DNA from: Desulfatiglans anilini DSM 4660
GTDB taxonomy: Bacteria > Desulfobacterota > DSM-4660 > Desulfatiglandales > Desulfatiglandaceae
Assembly: GCF_000422285.1 (NCBI RefSeq)
Contig: NZ_AULM01000002.1
Span: 310,001 to 374,000 of the forward strand
Length of the DNA stretch: 64,000 nt
Direction of reading: 5' to 3'
Below the pieces are notes generated by a model that saw only the letters and a list, made by a program, of their open reading frames with translations, did not search any database and was not told the DNA's origin. The position numbers and the translations under genes are program-made. This document shows positions 20,012 to 28,256 of the stretch, piece by piece. Position 1 is the first letter of the stretch; the number at the start of each line of letters is the position of its first letter.

Positions 20012-20443
20012 ATGGCAGCAATATGGACACTGACCGGCTCGATCGTGAGCGGAGTCGGCCAGGCGGCCTTTTTCACCCGGCTCGACTGGGTGCAGGAGCA
20101 GTGTGAGGCCAAGCTCGGCTTCCGGCCGTATCCTGGCACCCTGAATATCGAATCGGACCAGGAGAGCGAGGCGCTTCTGGGGGCGATCATGGATGCCGAG
20201 GCGATCGTTCTCGAGCCGCCGGATCCGCAGTTCTGTGTCGGGCGGGTGCTGCCGGCGCACATCGGGGGAATCGAGGCGGCCTTGATCATTCCGGAGGAGC
20301 GCGTGAACGTCCACGGCTCGCGGGTTTTCGAGATCATGGCGCCGGTGGGCATCAAGGACGCCCTGCGCCTGGACGACGGAGACCGGGTCGAGGTGGTTGT
20401 CCGGGCGCCGCGGGATGACGATGCACGGGGCGCAGCTGTTTGA
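20012..20443 (+). CDS. DUF120 protein, CTP-dependent riboflavin kinase-like
   Basis: 143 residues. The sequence shows the hallmarks of the archaeal CTP-dependent riboflavin kinase family (PF01982): a GSIVSGVGQAAFFTRL start, LGFRPYPGTLNIE (substrate loop with PGTLN), and the terminal VFEIMAPVGIKDALRLDDGDRVEV barrel strand block. The archaeal enzyme makes FMN from riboflavin and CTP. Bacteria normally use RibF with ATP, so a bacterial member may have a different substrate; activity cannot be judged by eye. It is coupled to the following HAD phosphatase by near overlap. Confidence 0.78.
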   Translation: MAAIWTLTGSIVSGVGQAAFFTRLDWVQEQCEAKLGFRPYPGTLNIESDQESEALLGAIMDAEAIVLEPPDPQFCVGRVLPAHIGGIEAALIIPEERVNVHGSRVFEIMAPVGIKDALRLDDGDRVEVVVRAPRDDDARGAAV

Positions 20444-20475
20444 ACCGTGAAAGCGTGTCGAGGGAGGGGTGGCGG

Positions 20476-21174
20476 GTGCAGGGAGAACGCTTCAAAGGAA
20501 GGGTGGAGGCGGTGTCCTTCGATCTCGACGGGACCCTGATCGATTCCATCGGGACCTACATCACGATCGTCAATCAGGCCTTTCCTGCAGTCGGGCTGCC
20601 GCCTGTCCCGAGGGAGGCCCTGCTGGAGGCCATCCGCTACGGCGGGTTTGACTGGGAAAAGGTCCTCCCGCTGGACATCGGGGCTCAGAAGGAATCGACC
20701 ATCGAAACGGCGCGGAAGGCGATTCTGGCGATTTACCGGGAGACCTTCCGGCGCGAGACGCGCATGTTCCCGGGGGCCGCCGAGATCCTGCACGAGGTGG
20801 CGCGCATGGGCTACCGGATCGGGCTGGTGACGGCCACCCAGCGGATCTTCCTCTCCGACAAACTCCACGCGCTGCGGATGGCCGGCGCCGAGAGGCTGCT
20901 GGAGGTGATGATCACGACCGATGACGTGGAGCGGCAGAAGCCCGCGCCCGACCCCTTGATTCTCTGTGCGGAGCGGCTCCAGGTCGAAGCGGGCAGGATG
21001 GTCTACATCGGGGATTCCCGGGTGGACATCCAGGCCGGCAAGGCCGCCGGCAGCCTGACGGTCGGCGTTTTGTCCGGCGTGGAGGACCGGGACACGCTCG
21101 TCGCCGAGGAGGCCGATCATATTCTCGAAACCGTCGGGGATCTCCTGCCGCTCCTGGAGCAGTGGCGGCGGTAG
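20476..21174 (+). CDS. HAD-family phosphatase (Gph/PpaX-like)
   Basis: 232 residues from GTG 20476, chosen because AGGGAGGGG precedes it by six bases; a TTG at 20440 overlapping the previous stop is an alternative. HAD motifs: motif I SFDLDGTLIDS, motif II GLVTATQRIF, motif III lysine in DDVERQKPAPDPL, motif IV YIGDSRVDIQAGKAAG. A helical cap lies between motifs I and II, as in phosphoglycolate phosphatase and pyrophosphatase PpaX. The location after a putative riboflavin kinase makes a flavin-phosphate or nucleotide substrate conceivable, but this is only context. Confidence 0.88.
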   Translation: MQGERFKGRVEAVSFDLDGTLIDSIGTYITIVNQAFPAVGLPPVPREALLEAIRYGGFDWEKVLPLDIGAQKESTIETARKAILAIYRETFRRETRMFPGAAEILHEVARMGYRIGLVTATQRIFLSDKLHALRMAGAERLLEVMITTDDVERQKPAPDPLILCAERLQVEAGRMVYIGDSRVDIQAGKAAGSLTVGVLSGVEDRDTLVAEEADHILETVGDLLPLLEQWRR

Positions 21175-21245
21175 AAACGGGCCGGCTCGATTTTGTCCTG
21201 AAGTGGATCGGCCCGGCTTGAGAGAGGGGGCTGATTTTTTTCGAG

Positions 21246-21271
21246 CAGGCCTGTTTTTTTGGAGAGGCCTG
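21246..21271 (+). terminator. Possible terminator after the HAD gene
   Basis: Inverted repeat CAGGCCT/AGGCCTG with a T-rich loop, followed by GTTTT. Stem is short, so termination strength is uncertain. It separates the HAD operon from the ECF promoter about 50 bases further on. Confidence 0.35.
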
Positions 21272-21319
21272 GTTTTAAGGGTGGGATTGACCGGTGAAAC
21301 GGATCGTTTCCCGTGCGCC

Positions 21320-21348
21320 GGGAACTTTTTCGCTCCAGGATGGTCCAA
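21320..21348 (+). promoter_or_regulatory. ECF-sigma promoter in front of the sigma factor gene
   Basis: GGGAACTTTT with the -35 core GGAACT at 21321-21326, a 16-base gap and GTCCAA at 21343-21348. GGAAC is the classical -35 of ECF sigma factors. The same 12 bases (CCGGGAACTTTT), the same 16-base spacing and the same GTCCAA recur before the VIT/VWA gene at 23103-23131. This indicates autoregulation by the sigma factor encoded directly downstream. Confidence 0.72.
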
Positions 21349-21360
21349 GAGATGGGGGGG

Positions 21361-21963
21361 GTGGAAGGGGTCGTGGACGGTCGGGACCAGGACGATGTGC
21401 AGGTGCGGGCGGCCCAGCGCGGAGACCGGAAGGCCTTCGAGGCCCTCGTGATCCGCTACCAGGACCGCATCTACAACGCCTGCTTCCGCGTCATGGGGGA
21501 CGGCGAGGAGGCCCGGGACTGCGCCCAGGAGACGTTCATCAAGGCCTATCGATCTCTGAAGACCTTCCGATTCGAGGCCGCCTTCGGGACCTGGCTCTAT
21601 GCCATCGCCGTCAATACCTGCCGGAACCGGCTGCAGTCGGCCGCATATCGCGCCAAGCGCAAAACCGTCCCCTTGCATGCCCCTGCCGACGAAGACCCGG
21701 GGGGATGCATGGCCGAGTTGCAGGACCCTTCGCTCTCCCCTTTGGAGCAGCTGAGCCGAAAGGAGGGGGAGCGCCGTCTGCAGCGCGCCATTGCCGCCCT
21801 GCCCGACGCGCCCCGCACCCTCATCGTGCTGCGGGACATCGAGGGTCTGAGCTATGAGGAGGTGGCGCAGGCCACCGGGCTGGAACTCGGGACGGTCAAA
21901 TCGGGGCTCGCACGGGCACGGGCCCGGCTTCGAGAAAACCTCAAAGGGGAGGCAACGGGATGA
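21361..21963 (+). CDS. ECF RNA polymerase sigma factor (RpoE-like)
   Basis: 200 residues from GTG 21361; the frame is open from 21313 but the ECF promoter overlaps that part, so a downstream start is more likely. Sigma region 2 is seen in AFEALVIRYQDRIYNACFRVMGDGEEARDCAQETFIKAYRSL and the -10 recognition part in FGTWLYAIAVNTCRNRL. Region 4 helix-turn-helix is LPDAPRTLIVLRDIEGLSYEEVAQATGLELGTVKSGLARARARL (given here in pieces: LSYEEVAQATG, LGTVKSGLARARARL). Its stop overlaps the anti-sigma gene by ATGA. It should drive its own promoter and that of the VIT/VWA gene. Confidence 0.94.
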   Translation: MEGVVDGRDQDDVQVRAAQRGDRKAFEALVIRYQDRIYNACFRVMGDGEEARDCAQETFIKAYRSLKTFRFEAAFGTWLYAIAVNTCRNRLQSAAYRAKRKTVPLHAPADEDPGGCMAELQDPSLSPLEQLSRKEGERRLQRAIAALPDAPRTLIVLRDIEGLSYEEVAQATGLELGTVKSGLARARARLRENLKGEATG

Positions 21964-22949
21964 CCTGCCGGGAGATCCAGGAACAGCTGTCTCTCTATGT
22001 GGATCATGAACTGGATGCCGAGGACGAGGCGGCCGTCAGGGAGCATCTCGAGGGGTGCCCGGCCTGCCGCGAGGCCCTCCGGGATCTCGAGCTCTGCCTG
22101 CAGGCGATGCGCGATATGCCACGGCATTCGGCGCCTCCCGGCTTTCTCGAAGGGGTGAGCGATCGTCTGGAAGCAGGGGGCCGTTGGAAGCGCCGGCTCG
22201 AAGGCGTTTGGGAACTGCTGCGCTCGAAGAGGCCCTTGGAGGTCGTGGGTGTCCTCGCGACGGCGGTGGTTGTGGTCTTGGCCTATCAGGTTTTCGACGG
22301 CCGCCAGAAGACGCTCCTGTCGCCGCCCGACGATGCCGTGGCCCCGCCCAGGGCGGCCTACGAACGCTCCCTCGAGCTTGCCGAGGCCCCCGTGGCGGAG
22401 CAGGTCACCCGGGTCAGGGATGCCCCGCCTCTCCTGCGCCTGCGGGTGGTGAAGACCGTTGGACCTGAGGCGGCCGGCGGCTCCGCGGAGCCGGGGGGGC
22501 GGGCGGACTCGCAGGCGGCGGGCGATGGTTTCGAGAGGCACACACGCGAGAAGGCGGCACGCTCGGTCGGGGCGCCGGAGGCCGATGTTGCGGCGGATGG
22601 TCTCGAACCGCTCAGCCTCGCGAAGGTGCGTGAAAAACCGCCGGTTCTCTCGCAGGCCGCCTTGGAGGAGAAGCTCGAATCCGCGGAGAAAAAGCCTGCC
22701 CTCAGCCCGGATGCACTCCTTTCGGCGGTCGAGGCGGCGATCCTCGGGTGCGGCGGGACGCTGATCGGGGTCGAGCCCGGACCGGACCATCCCGATTCGC
22801 GCGTGCTTTCTTTCCGTGTTCCCGCCGAGCGATACGATGCGCTCCTTCAGGAACTCCGTCCGCTCGGGCGTCTGGAGATCCAGGAGCCGGCCGGCCTCGC
22901 GCGCGGGGCGGGTGAGCCGTGGCATTTGGAACTGATCTTACAGCCTTGA
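21960..22949 (+). CDS. Zinc-finger anti-sigma factor with periplasmic DUF4349-like domain
   Basis: 329 residues. The cytoplasmic N-terminus has the ZAS zinc-binding pattern (His29, Cys33, Cys36 in REHLEGCPACREAL, with Cys3). A single transmembrane helix lies at about 92-112 (VVGVLATAVVVVLAYQVF). The periplasmic region is low-complexity in the middle and ends with a folded block (LLSAVEAAILGCGGTLIGVEP, FRVPAERYDALLQELRPLG) resembling DUF4349 sensory domains. It probably holds the sigma factor at the membrane until an envelope signal releases it. Translationally coupled to the sigma gene. Confidence 0.88.
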   Translation: MTCREIQEQLSLYVDHELDAEDEAAVREHLEGCPACREALRDLELCLQAMRDMPRHSAPPGFLEGVSDRLEAGGRWKRRLEGVWELLRSKRPLEVVGVLATAVVVVLAYQVFDGRQKTLLSPPDDAVAPPRAAYERSLELAEAPVAEQVTRVRDAPPLLRLRVVKTVGPEAAGGSAEPGGRADSQAAGDGFERHTREKAARSVGAPEADVAADGLEPLSLAKVREKPPVLSQAALEEKLESAEKKPALSPDALLSAVEAAILGCGGTLIGVEPGPDHPDSRVLSFRVPAERYDALLQELRPLGRLEIQEPAGLARGAGEPWHLELILQP

Positions 22950-23102
22950 CCCTGCGGGGTGTCTCCTGGCCCGCAGAGGCGTCTTTCCATCCTGTTCGAA
23001 ACCTCCTTTTCTGATCGAACCGGCGGCTCATGCATAGTTCAGGCCCATGGCATGGACGAGCAAAGCCGGATCTTCCGCCGCGCCTCCAGCCTCGAAAAAT
23101 CC

Positions 23103-23131
23103 GGGAACTTTTCCGTTGCTGTCCTGTCCAA
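23103..23131 (+). promoter_or_regulatory. ECF-sigma promoter in front of the VIT/VWA gene
   Basis: GGGAACTTTT (GGAACT at 23104-23109), 16-base gap, GTCCAA at 23126-23131, matching the promoter before the sigma gene in both boxes and in spacing. The expected transcript starts around 23138 and gives a short leader with GAGGAGG at the ribosome site. Confidence 0.72.
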
Positions 23132-23173
23132 TCGGATAAAGGATGATAAAACCCGAAAAAGAGGAGGACAGCC

Positions 23174-25666
23174 ATGAAGGAAAAAAAGGGTCTGATGTCG
23201 AAGAGCGGAATTTTCTCGGACGCGGGTGCGCAGGCGCGTCGTGTCGGTTTTTGGGCGGCGGTCTTGATGCTCCTGGCCTGGGCGGCATTCCCGGCATCCT
23301 GGACGCTGCCGCCGGTCTGGGGGGCGGCGGAGGGCGGGGATGAGGCGGGGCGCACCCTCTCGCCCTATTTCGTGGTGGTGAACGGGGAGCCGGGAGTGGA
23401 TGCCCTGCCGCTGAAGGAGACCCGGGCGGAGGTCGACATCGCCGGGGTCATCGCCGATGTCCGTGTGACGCAGGTCTACCGGAACGAGGGACGCCGGGCG
23501 ATCGAGGCCCTCTATGTCTTCCCGGGCTCGACACGCTCCGCGGTCTATGCGATGAAGATGACCATCGGAGAGCGGGTGATCGAGGCCCGGATCGAGAAGC
23601 GCGAGGCCGCGCGCAAGGCGTATGAACAGGCGCGCGACGAGGGCCGGACGGCCTCGCTCCTCGAGCAGCACCGCCCCAACGTCTTCCAGATGAATGTTGC
23701 GAACATCCTGCCCGGCGACGAGATCCGGGTCGAGATGTCCTATACGGAGATCCTGGTCCCGGAGGACCGGGTCTACACCTTCCTCTACCCGACCGTGGTG
23801 GGGCCGCGCTATCAGCGTCCGTCCGAGGCGGAGGGCGAAGGCGCGGAAGGGTGGGTCCAGAACCCCTATCTCCATGAGGGCGAGCCGGCTCCCTATGATT
23901 TCGACATCCGGGTCGCCCTGAACGCGGGGATGCCGATCCGCGAGGCGAAGTGCGGCACCCACCGGGTGGACATCCGCTACGAGGGCGATTCGCGCGCGCT
24001 CATCCGCCTCCATGACACCGAACGGCAGGGCGGCGACCGCGACTTCGTGCTCCGCTACCGGCTTGCCGGCGATGCCGTCCACTCCGGGCTCCTGCTCTAC
24101 GAGGGCCCGGAGGAGAACTTCTTCCTCCTGATGGCGCAGCCCCCCGAGCGGACGGTCCTTGCAGAGGTCCCGCCGCGGGAGGTGATCTTCGTCGTGGACG
24201 TCTCGGGCTCGATGCACGGCTTCCCGCTGGATGTCTCCAAACGGATGCTCCGTGAGCTGATCTCCGGGCTGCGGCCGAGCGACTGCTTCAACGTCCTGCT
24301 CTTCGCGGGCGGCTCCATGGTCCTGGCGGAGCAATCCCTCCCCGCCACCGCTGAAAACATCCAGAAGGCCATCGCCCGGATCGAGGAAGAGCGGGGAGGA
24401 GGGGGGACCGAACTCCTGCCGGCCCTCGAGCGCGCCATGGCCCTGCCGCGCTCCGAAGGCTTTTCGAGGTCGATCCTCCTGGTGACGGACGGCTATGTCA
24501 GCGCGGAGCCCGAGGCCTTCGATCTCGTGCGGCGGGGCCTCGGGGAGGCCAACCTGTTCGTGTTCGGCATCGGTTCGAGCGTCAACCGGCACCTCGTGGA
24601 GGGGCTCGCCCGGGTCGGCATGGGTGAACCGTTCGTCGTCCTGCGGGAAGGCGAGGCCGCGGAGACGGCCGCGCGCTTCCGCCGGCTCGTGCAGTGGCCC
24701 GTGATGACCCGCCTGCACATGGCTTTCCCTGGGTTCGACGCCTATGATGTGGAGCCTCCGGCGATCCCGGACCTGATGGCGGATCGCCCTATCGTGTTGG
24801 TCGGCAAGTGGCGCGGGAAGGCCGAGGGTGCGGTGACCCTCGAGGGGTTGACTGGCGCGGGGAAGCCGTATCGGATGAGAATCCCGGTAGAAAAGGCCCG
24901 GACGGCGGCCTCGTGCAGGGCCCTGCGCTACCTGTGGGCCCGGCAGCGGGTGGCCCTCCTCTCCGACTACAACCGGCTGCAGCCGTCGGACGAGCGGATC
25001 GAGGAGGTCACCGAACTCGGCCTCCGGTACCATCTGCTGACGGCCTACACCTCCTTCGTGGCTGTGGATTCCGTGGTGCGTGAGGAAAGCGGGGAGCGGA
25101 CGACCGTCAAACAGCCTCTGCCCCTCCCGGCGGGCGTATCGGACCTGGCCGTCGGCGGCATGGCCCCGATGGGCTCGGCCAAGATGTTGAGCCTGGCGCG
25201 TACGACGGCCGCCCCGCAGGCGGCGCACGAAGAAGCCGCCCCCGGGGTGGCGGGCGGACCCGACCGGAACGGCGCGGCTGAGGGGCGGAACGATGAGGCG
25301 GTCGAACCGTCGATCGTCGGCGAAAAAAGGCCCGCAGAGCAGGCCCGATGGGCCATCGGAGCGATCACGGCCCCGGATGGGCTCGATGAGGCCGAGGTGC
25401 GGCGCGTGGTGGCCGGGCAGATCGAGGTCTGGGCCGCCTGCCTGGATGGAAAAGGGATTGCGGCCCGCAAAGGGGACCGCGTCACGGTCCGGTTCCGCAT
25501 CGATCCGTCCGGGCGGGTGAAGGACGTGTCCTGGAGCGGGCTGTCGGGGGAGACGGAGGCGTTCCGCCGCTGCCTCGAGCAGGCGGTGGAGGCCTGCCGC
25601 TTTGCGGCGCGGCTGGGAGGGGAGACGCTGAAGGTTGAAGTCATCCTCGAGCGGATGAACGGATAA
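23174..25666 (+). CDS. Exported VIT and von Willebrand factor A domain protein
   Basis: 830 residues. N-terminal signal or anchor (WAAVLMLLAWAAFPAS near 30-45), a vault-inter-alpha-trypsin VIT domain at about 75-210 (AEVDIAGVIADVRVTQVYRNEG, KREAARKAYEQARDEGRTASLLEQ), then a VWA domain from about 335 with an intact MIDAS start DVSGSMHG and later GGGTELLPAL and VTDGYVSAE. The C-terminal 100 residues (QIEVWAACLDGKG, VTVRFRIDPSGRVKDVSW, FRRCLEQAV) match the AgmX/PglI/TonB-like C-terminal domain. No sortase LPXTG end is seen. Under control of the adjacent ECF sigma factor, so probably an envelope-stress surface or periplasmic protein; ligand unknown. Confidence 0.88.
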   Translation: MKEKKGLMSKSGIFSDAGAQARRVGFWAAVLMLLAWAAFPASWTLPPVWGAAEGGDEAGRTLSPYFVVVNGEPGVDALPLKETRAEVDIAGVIADVRVTQVYRNEGRRAIEALYVFPGSTRSAVYAMKMTIGERVIEARIEKREAARKAYEQARDEGRTASLLEQHRPNVFQMNVANILPGDEIRVEMSYTEILVPEDRVYTFLYPTVVGPRYQRPSEAEGEGAEGWVQNPYLHEGEPAPYDFDIRVALNAGMPIREAKCGTHRVDIRYEGDSRALIRLHDTERQGGDRDFVLRYRLAGDAVHSGLLLYEGPEENFFLLMAQPPERTVLAEVPPREVIFVVDVSGSMHGFPLDVSKRMLRELISGLRPSDCFNVLLFAGGSMVLAEQSLPATAENIQKAIARIEEERGGGGTELLPALERAMALPRSEGFSRSILLVTDGYVSAEPEAFDLVRRGLGEANLFVFGIGSSVNRHLVEGLARVGMGEPFVVLREGEAAETAARFRRLVQWPVMTRLHMAFPGFDAYDVEPPAIPDLMADRPIVLVGKWRGKAEGAVTLEGLTGAGKPYRMRIPVEKARTAASCRALRYLWARQRVALLSDYNRLQPSDERIEEVTELGLRYHLLTAYTSFVAVDSVVREESGERTTVKQPLPLPAGVSDLAVGGMAPMGSAKMLSLARTTAAPQAAHEEAAPGVAGGPDRNGAAEGRNDEAVEPSIVGEKRPAEQARWAIGAITAPDGLDEAEVRRVVAGQIEVWAACLDGKGIAARKGDRVTVRFRIDPSGRVKDVSWSGLSGETEAFRRCLEQAVEACRFAARLGGETLKVEVILERMNG

Positions 25667-25694
25667 GCGACAGACAGGCCCAGGGATGGGAAGC

Positions 25695-25733
25695 GGCCGC
25701 CTGCGGCGGGGATGTCACCCCTCGCAGGCGGCC
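25695..25733. terminator. Long GC hairpin between convergent genes
   Basis: GGCCGCCTGCG (25695-25705) pairs perfectly with CGCAGGCGGCC (25723-25733), with an inner GGGG/CCCC stem. It lies exactly between the ends of the convergent VIT/VWA and SIMPL genes, so it probably stops both; no long T-run on either side. Confidence 0.6.
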
Positions 25734-25737
25734 GGTC

Positions 25738-26490
25738 TCATTTCTGGATGGCGTACTGGATGGTCACGACGGCCTTGACGCTCTTTTCAATGGAACTGGT
25801 GTCGTACATCCCGTAGCTGGAGATCTCGGTCGAGTGGACGGGGGTGACCTGAAAGACGCCCTGGGAGGCGGACTTCAAGTCGCCGACGTGGATCCCGCTG
25901 CTCCCGGCGAACTGCTCGGCCCTGAGGCGGGCGTTGCTCGTGGCTTCCCAGAGGAGATCGATCTTGATCCGATCGAACTCCGAGGTGTAGTACTCGGGCG
26001 GGAAGGAAGTGAACGCGATCCCCTCGCTGATGAGGGAGGTGGCGTCCTTCGAGAGCTGCGCGATTTTCCGGACATCCGGGGAGTTGACGGTCAGGGACTG
26101 CTCGAGGACGTAGCCGGCGATCTCGTGGGTCTGGTATCCCTTTTCGTTCTGACGGTACTGCGTCATGGTGTTGACGGAGGACAGCTCGATCTGTCCGGGC
26201 TCGAGCCCGTTCTGGACGAGATAGGCCCGCGCCCGCTCCATGTCCCTCGAAAGGGTCTCGTAGCATGCCCTCAGGTCCTCGCCCCGGGCGGTCACCTGCC
26301 CTCTCCAGACGGCGATGTCCGAGGTGACCCGCCGTTCGGCGAACCCCTTGACGGTGATCGTTTCATTCGAGCGCTTCAGCCGCTCCAGGGTCGTCGTCAC
26401 CAGGAAGGCCGTGGCGATCATGCCGAAGGCGAGCGACAGACCGAGCAGCAGCAGGCCTAGACGGTCGTAAGGGCGGTGGATATCGTTCAT
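25738..26490 (-). CDS. SIMPL (DUF541) domain protein, membrane-anchored
   Basis: 250 residues. One N-terminal transmembrane helix (LGLLLLGLSLAFGMIATAFLV, about 11-31), then an outward-facing SIMPL domain: ITVKGFAERRVTSDIAVW, LSSVNTMTQYRQNEKG, YVLEQSLTVNSPDVRKI and LLWEATSNARLRAEQFA. Family members such as E. coli YggE are periplasmic proteins linked to oxidative stress, without a known biochemical activity. Single gene; the start has no clear strong ribosome site within the surrounding sequence. Confidence 0.87.
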   Translation of the reverse strand: MNDIHRPYDRLGLLLLGLSLAFGMIATAFLVTTTLERLKRSNETITVKGFAERRVTSDIAVWRGQVTARGEDLRACYETLSRDMERARAYLVQNGLEPGQIELSSVNTMTQYRQNEKGYQTHEIAGYVLEQSLTVNSPDVRKIAQLSKDATSLISEGIAFTSFPPEYYTSEFDRIKIDLLWEATSNARLRAEQFAGSSGIHVGDLKSASQGVFQVTPVHSTEISSYGMYDTSSIEKSVKAVVTIQYAIQK

Positions 26491-26637
26491 CCGGGGCCTC
26501 CGTGCGAAAGGGTTCGACCATTGCGTGGGGCCAGGCGTCGTGCGGTGAAAGGCGGAAGAGGCCGATCGTCGAAAAGCCCCCGGCGATGCCGTCGGAAATC
26601 CGGCATCCCCGGGGGTTCGATCTCGATCCGGCGGGGT

Positions 26638-27570
26638 TTAAACCTGAGGCCTCGGAAGCATGCCGGCCCTTTCGGCGATTTCGGGCACGCGGTGCTCCCA
26701 CTCGATCGCCATCAGGTGCACGCCCGCGACGCCTTCCATCTGCTTGAACTCCTCGATCTGCTCGAGGGCGAAGAGGATGCCCTCCTCGGCGACCTTCCCT
26801 TTGCCGGCGCCGCGCAGGCGCTTCAGCAGCGAGTCCGGGACATCCATGCCGGGGACCTGTTTCGCCATGTACGTCGCCATACCGACGCTTTTCATCGGGG
26901 TGACGCCGGCGAGGATGTAGCACTTTTCGTGCAGGCCCATGTCGACCACCTGCTTCATGAAGGCGCGGAATTTATCCATATTGTAGATGCACTGGGTCTG
27001 GATGAAATCCGCTCCGGCGGCGATCTTCTTGGCGAGCCGGTAGACCCGGAACTCGAAGGGGTCGGCGAAAGGGTTGGAGGCCGCTCCGATAAAGAGCTTC
27101 GGGGGTACGTCGACGTCCTGCCCGTTCAGGAACTTGCCGTCGTCCCGCATGGTCTTGACCAGGTTGATCAGCTGCATGGAATCGATGTCGAAGACATTCT
27201 TCGATTCAGGATGGTTGCCGAACTTCTGGTGGTCCCCGGACAGGCAGAGCATGTTGCGGATTCCGTGGCTGTAAACGCCCAGGATGTCGCTCTGCATGGC
27301 GAGGCGGTTGCGGTCGCGGCAGACCATCTGGAAGTTCGGTTCGATCCCTTCCTGAAGCAGGATCAGCGACGCGGCCCAGCTGGACATCCGCACGACAGCG
27401 GTCTGGTTGTCCGTGACGTTGACGGCGTCGACGACGCCTTTCAGATGATGGGCTTTTTCCTTCAGGTGCTCGACATTGGCCCCCATGGGAGGTCCACACT
27501 CACCGGTAAAGGCGAAATGTCCCGCTTTCAGTACCTTTTCAAGATTGCTGCCTGATTTGTATTCGCTCAT
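26638..27570 (-). CDS. metF: Methylenetetrahydrofolate reductase, MetF subunit
   Basis: 310 residues from ATG 27570 (GGAGCTGGTAAA upstream; overlaps metV by ATGA). The TIM-barrel flavoprotein pattern is clear: FTGECGPPMGAN (catalytic Glu region), AVNVTDNQ, CLSGDH, FIGAASNPFADP, AGADFIQTQCIYNMD (Gln substrate site) and the closing GVHLMAIEWEH. It reduces methylene-THF to methyl-THF in the methyl branch of the Wood-Ljungdahl pathway. The MetV partner and HdrA/MvhD next to it match the acetogen-type complex, in which reduction may be coupled to other redox carriers. Confidence 0.94.
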   Translation of the reverse strand: MSEYKSGSNLEKVLKAGHFAFTGECGPPMGANVEHLKEKAHHLKGVVDAVNVTDNQTAVVRMSSWAASLILLQEGIEPNFQMVCRDRNRLAMQSDILGVYSHGIRNMLCLSGDHQKFGNHPESKNVFDIDSMQLINLVKTMRDDGKFLNGQDVDVPPKLFIGAASNPFADPFEFRVYRLAKKIAAGADFIQTQCIYNMDKFRAFMKQVVDMGLHEKCYILAGVTPMKSVGMATYMAKQVPGMDVPDSLLKRLRGAGKGKVAEEGILFALEQIEEFKQMEGVAGVHLMAIEWEHRVPEIAERAGMLPRPQV

Positions 27571-28235
27571 TTTACCAGCTCCTCCCTGAACAGTTTGCGC
27601 GGGCCTCCGTCCCGGGCCGTGGTCCAACTCTTGGGCGGTCTGAATTGGAGGAGGTCTTCAAGACGCCCCTGAGCCATCAGCTTCCGGACGATCAGATCCC
27701 ACACGCAGTCGACGTCCTTGGCAATCTCGCACTTGCCTCTGGCGGATCCGCCGCAGGGGCCGTTCATCAGACTCTTGGAACAGCGTGCGATCGGACACAT
27801 CCCGCCGAAAAAGTGGATGACGCAGGTGCCGCAGCCGGCGCAGCGCTCTTCCCAGATGCCGTGCTGGACAGCTCCCCCCATAAACCGCGTGTTGACTCCG
27901 GGGAAGATCCGCTTTTCCGGGTAGCGCTCCGAGAGAAACTGGGGGCCGACGCCGCACGCGATGGAGACCACTCCGTCATAGCCCTCGATCCTGTCCTTGA
28001 CTTCTTCGATGTATTCCGGATCGCACTGCCGCTCGAGCGTGTGCTCGCCGACCTCGATCCGACGTCCGGCTTTGGCGGCGGCGATTCTGAGCGCGGAGGC
28101 CAGGATGCCCACCTCTTTCGAGCCTCCGACGTTGCAGACCGTGACACAGCCTTTGCACCCGATGACCAGGACCCTGCTGCAGTCCTTGACCATCTCGACC
28201 ACTTCTTTGATGGGCTTTGGTTCAGCGACTATCAT
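27567..28235 (-). CDS. metV: MetV subunit (MTHFR-associated, cysteine-rich zinc/Fe-S protein)
   Basis: 222 residues. N-terminal Rossmann-like part with VLVIGCKGCVTVCNVGGSKEV, and a C-terminal cysteine-rich block ERCAGCGTCVIHFFGGMCPIARCSKSLMNGPCGGSARGKCEI (at least eight Cys; quoted parts: CAGCGTC, CPIARCSKS, GPCGG). This is the MTHFR_C / MetV domain found with MetF in acetogens and sulfate reducers. MetV connects MetF to electron donors. Four-base overlap with metF shows a tight MetVF pair. Confidence 0.92.
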   Translation of the reverse strand: MIVAEPKPIKEVVEMVKDCSRVLVIGCKGCVTVCNVGGSKEVGILASALRIAAAKAGRRIEVGEHTLERQCDPEYIEEVKDRIEGYDGVVSIACGVGPQFLSERYPEKRIFPGVNTRFMGGAVQHGIWEERCAGCGTCVIHFFGGMCPIARCSKSLMNGPCGGSARGKCEIAKDVDCVWDLIVRKLMAQGRLEDLLQFRPPKSWTTARDGGPRKLFREELVK

Positions 28236-28256
28236 TACTTGTACCTCGCAGAGTAT

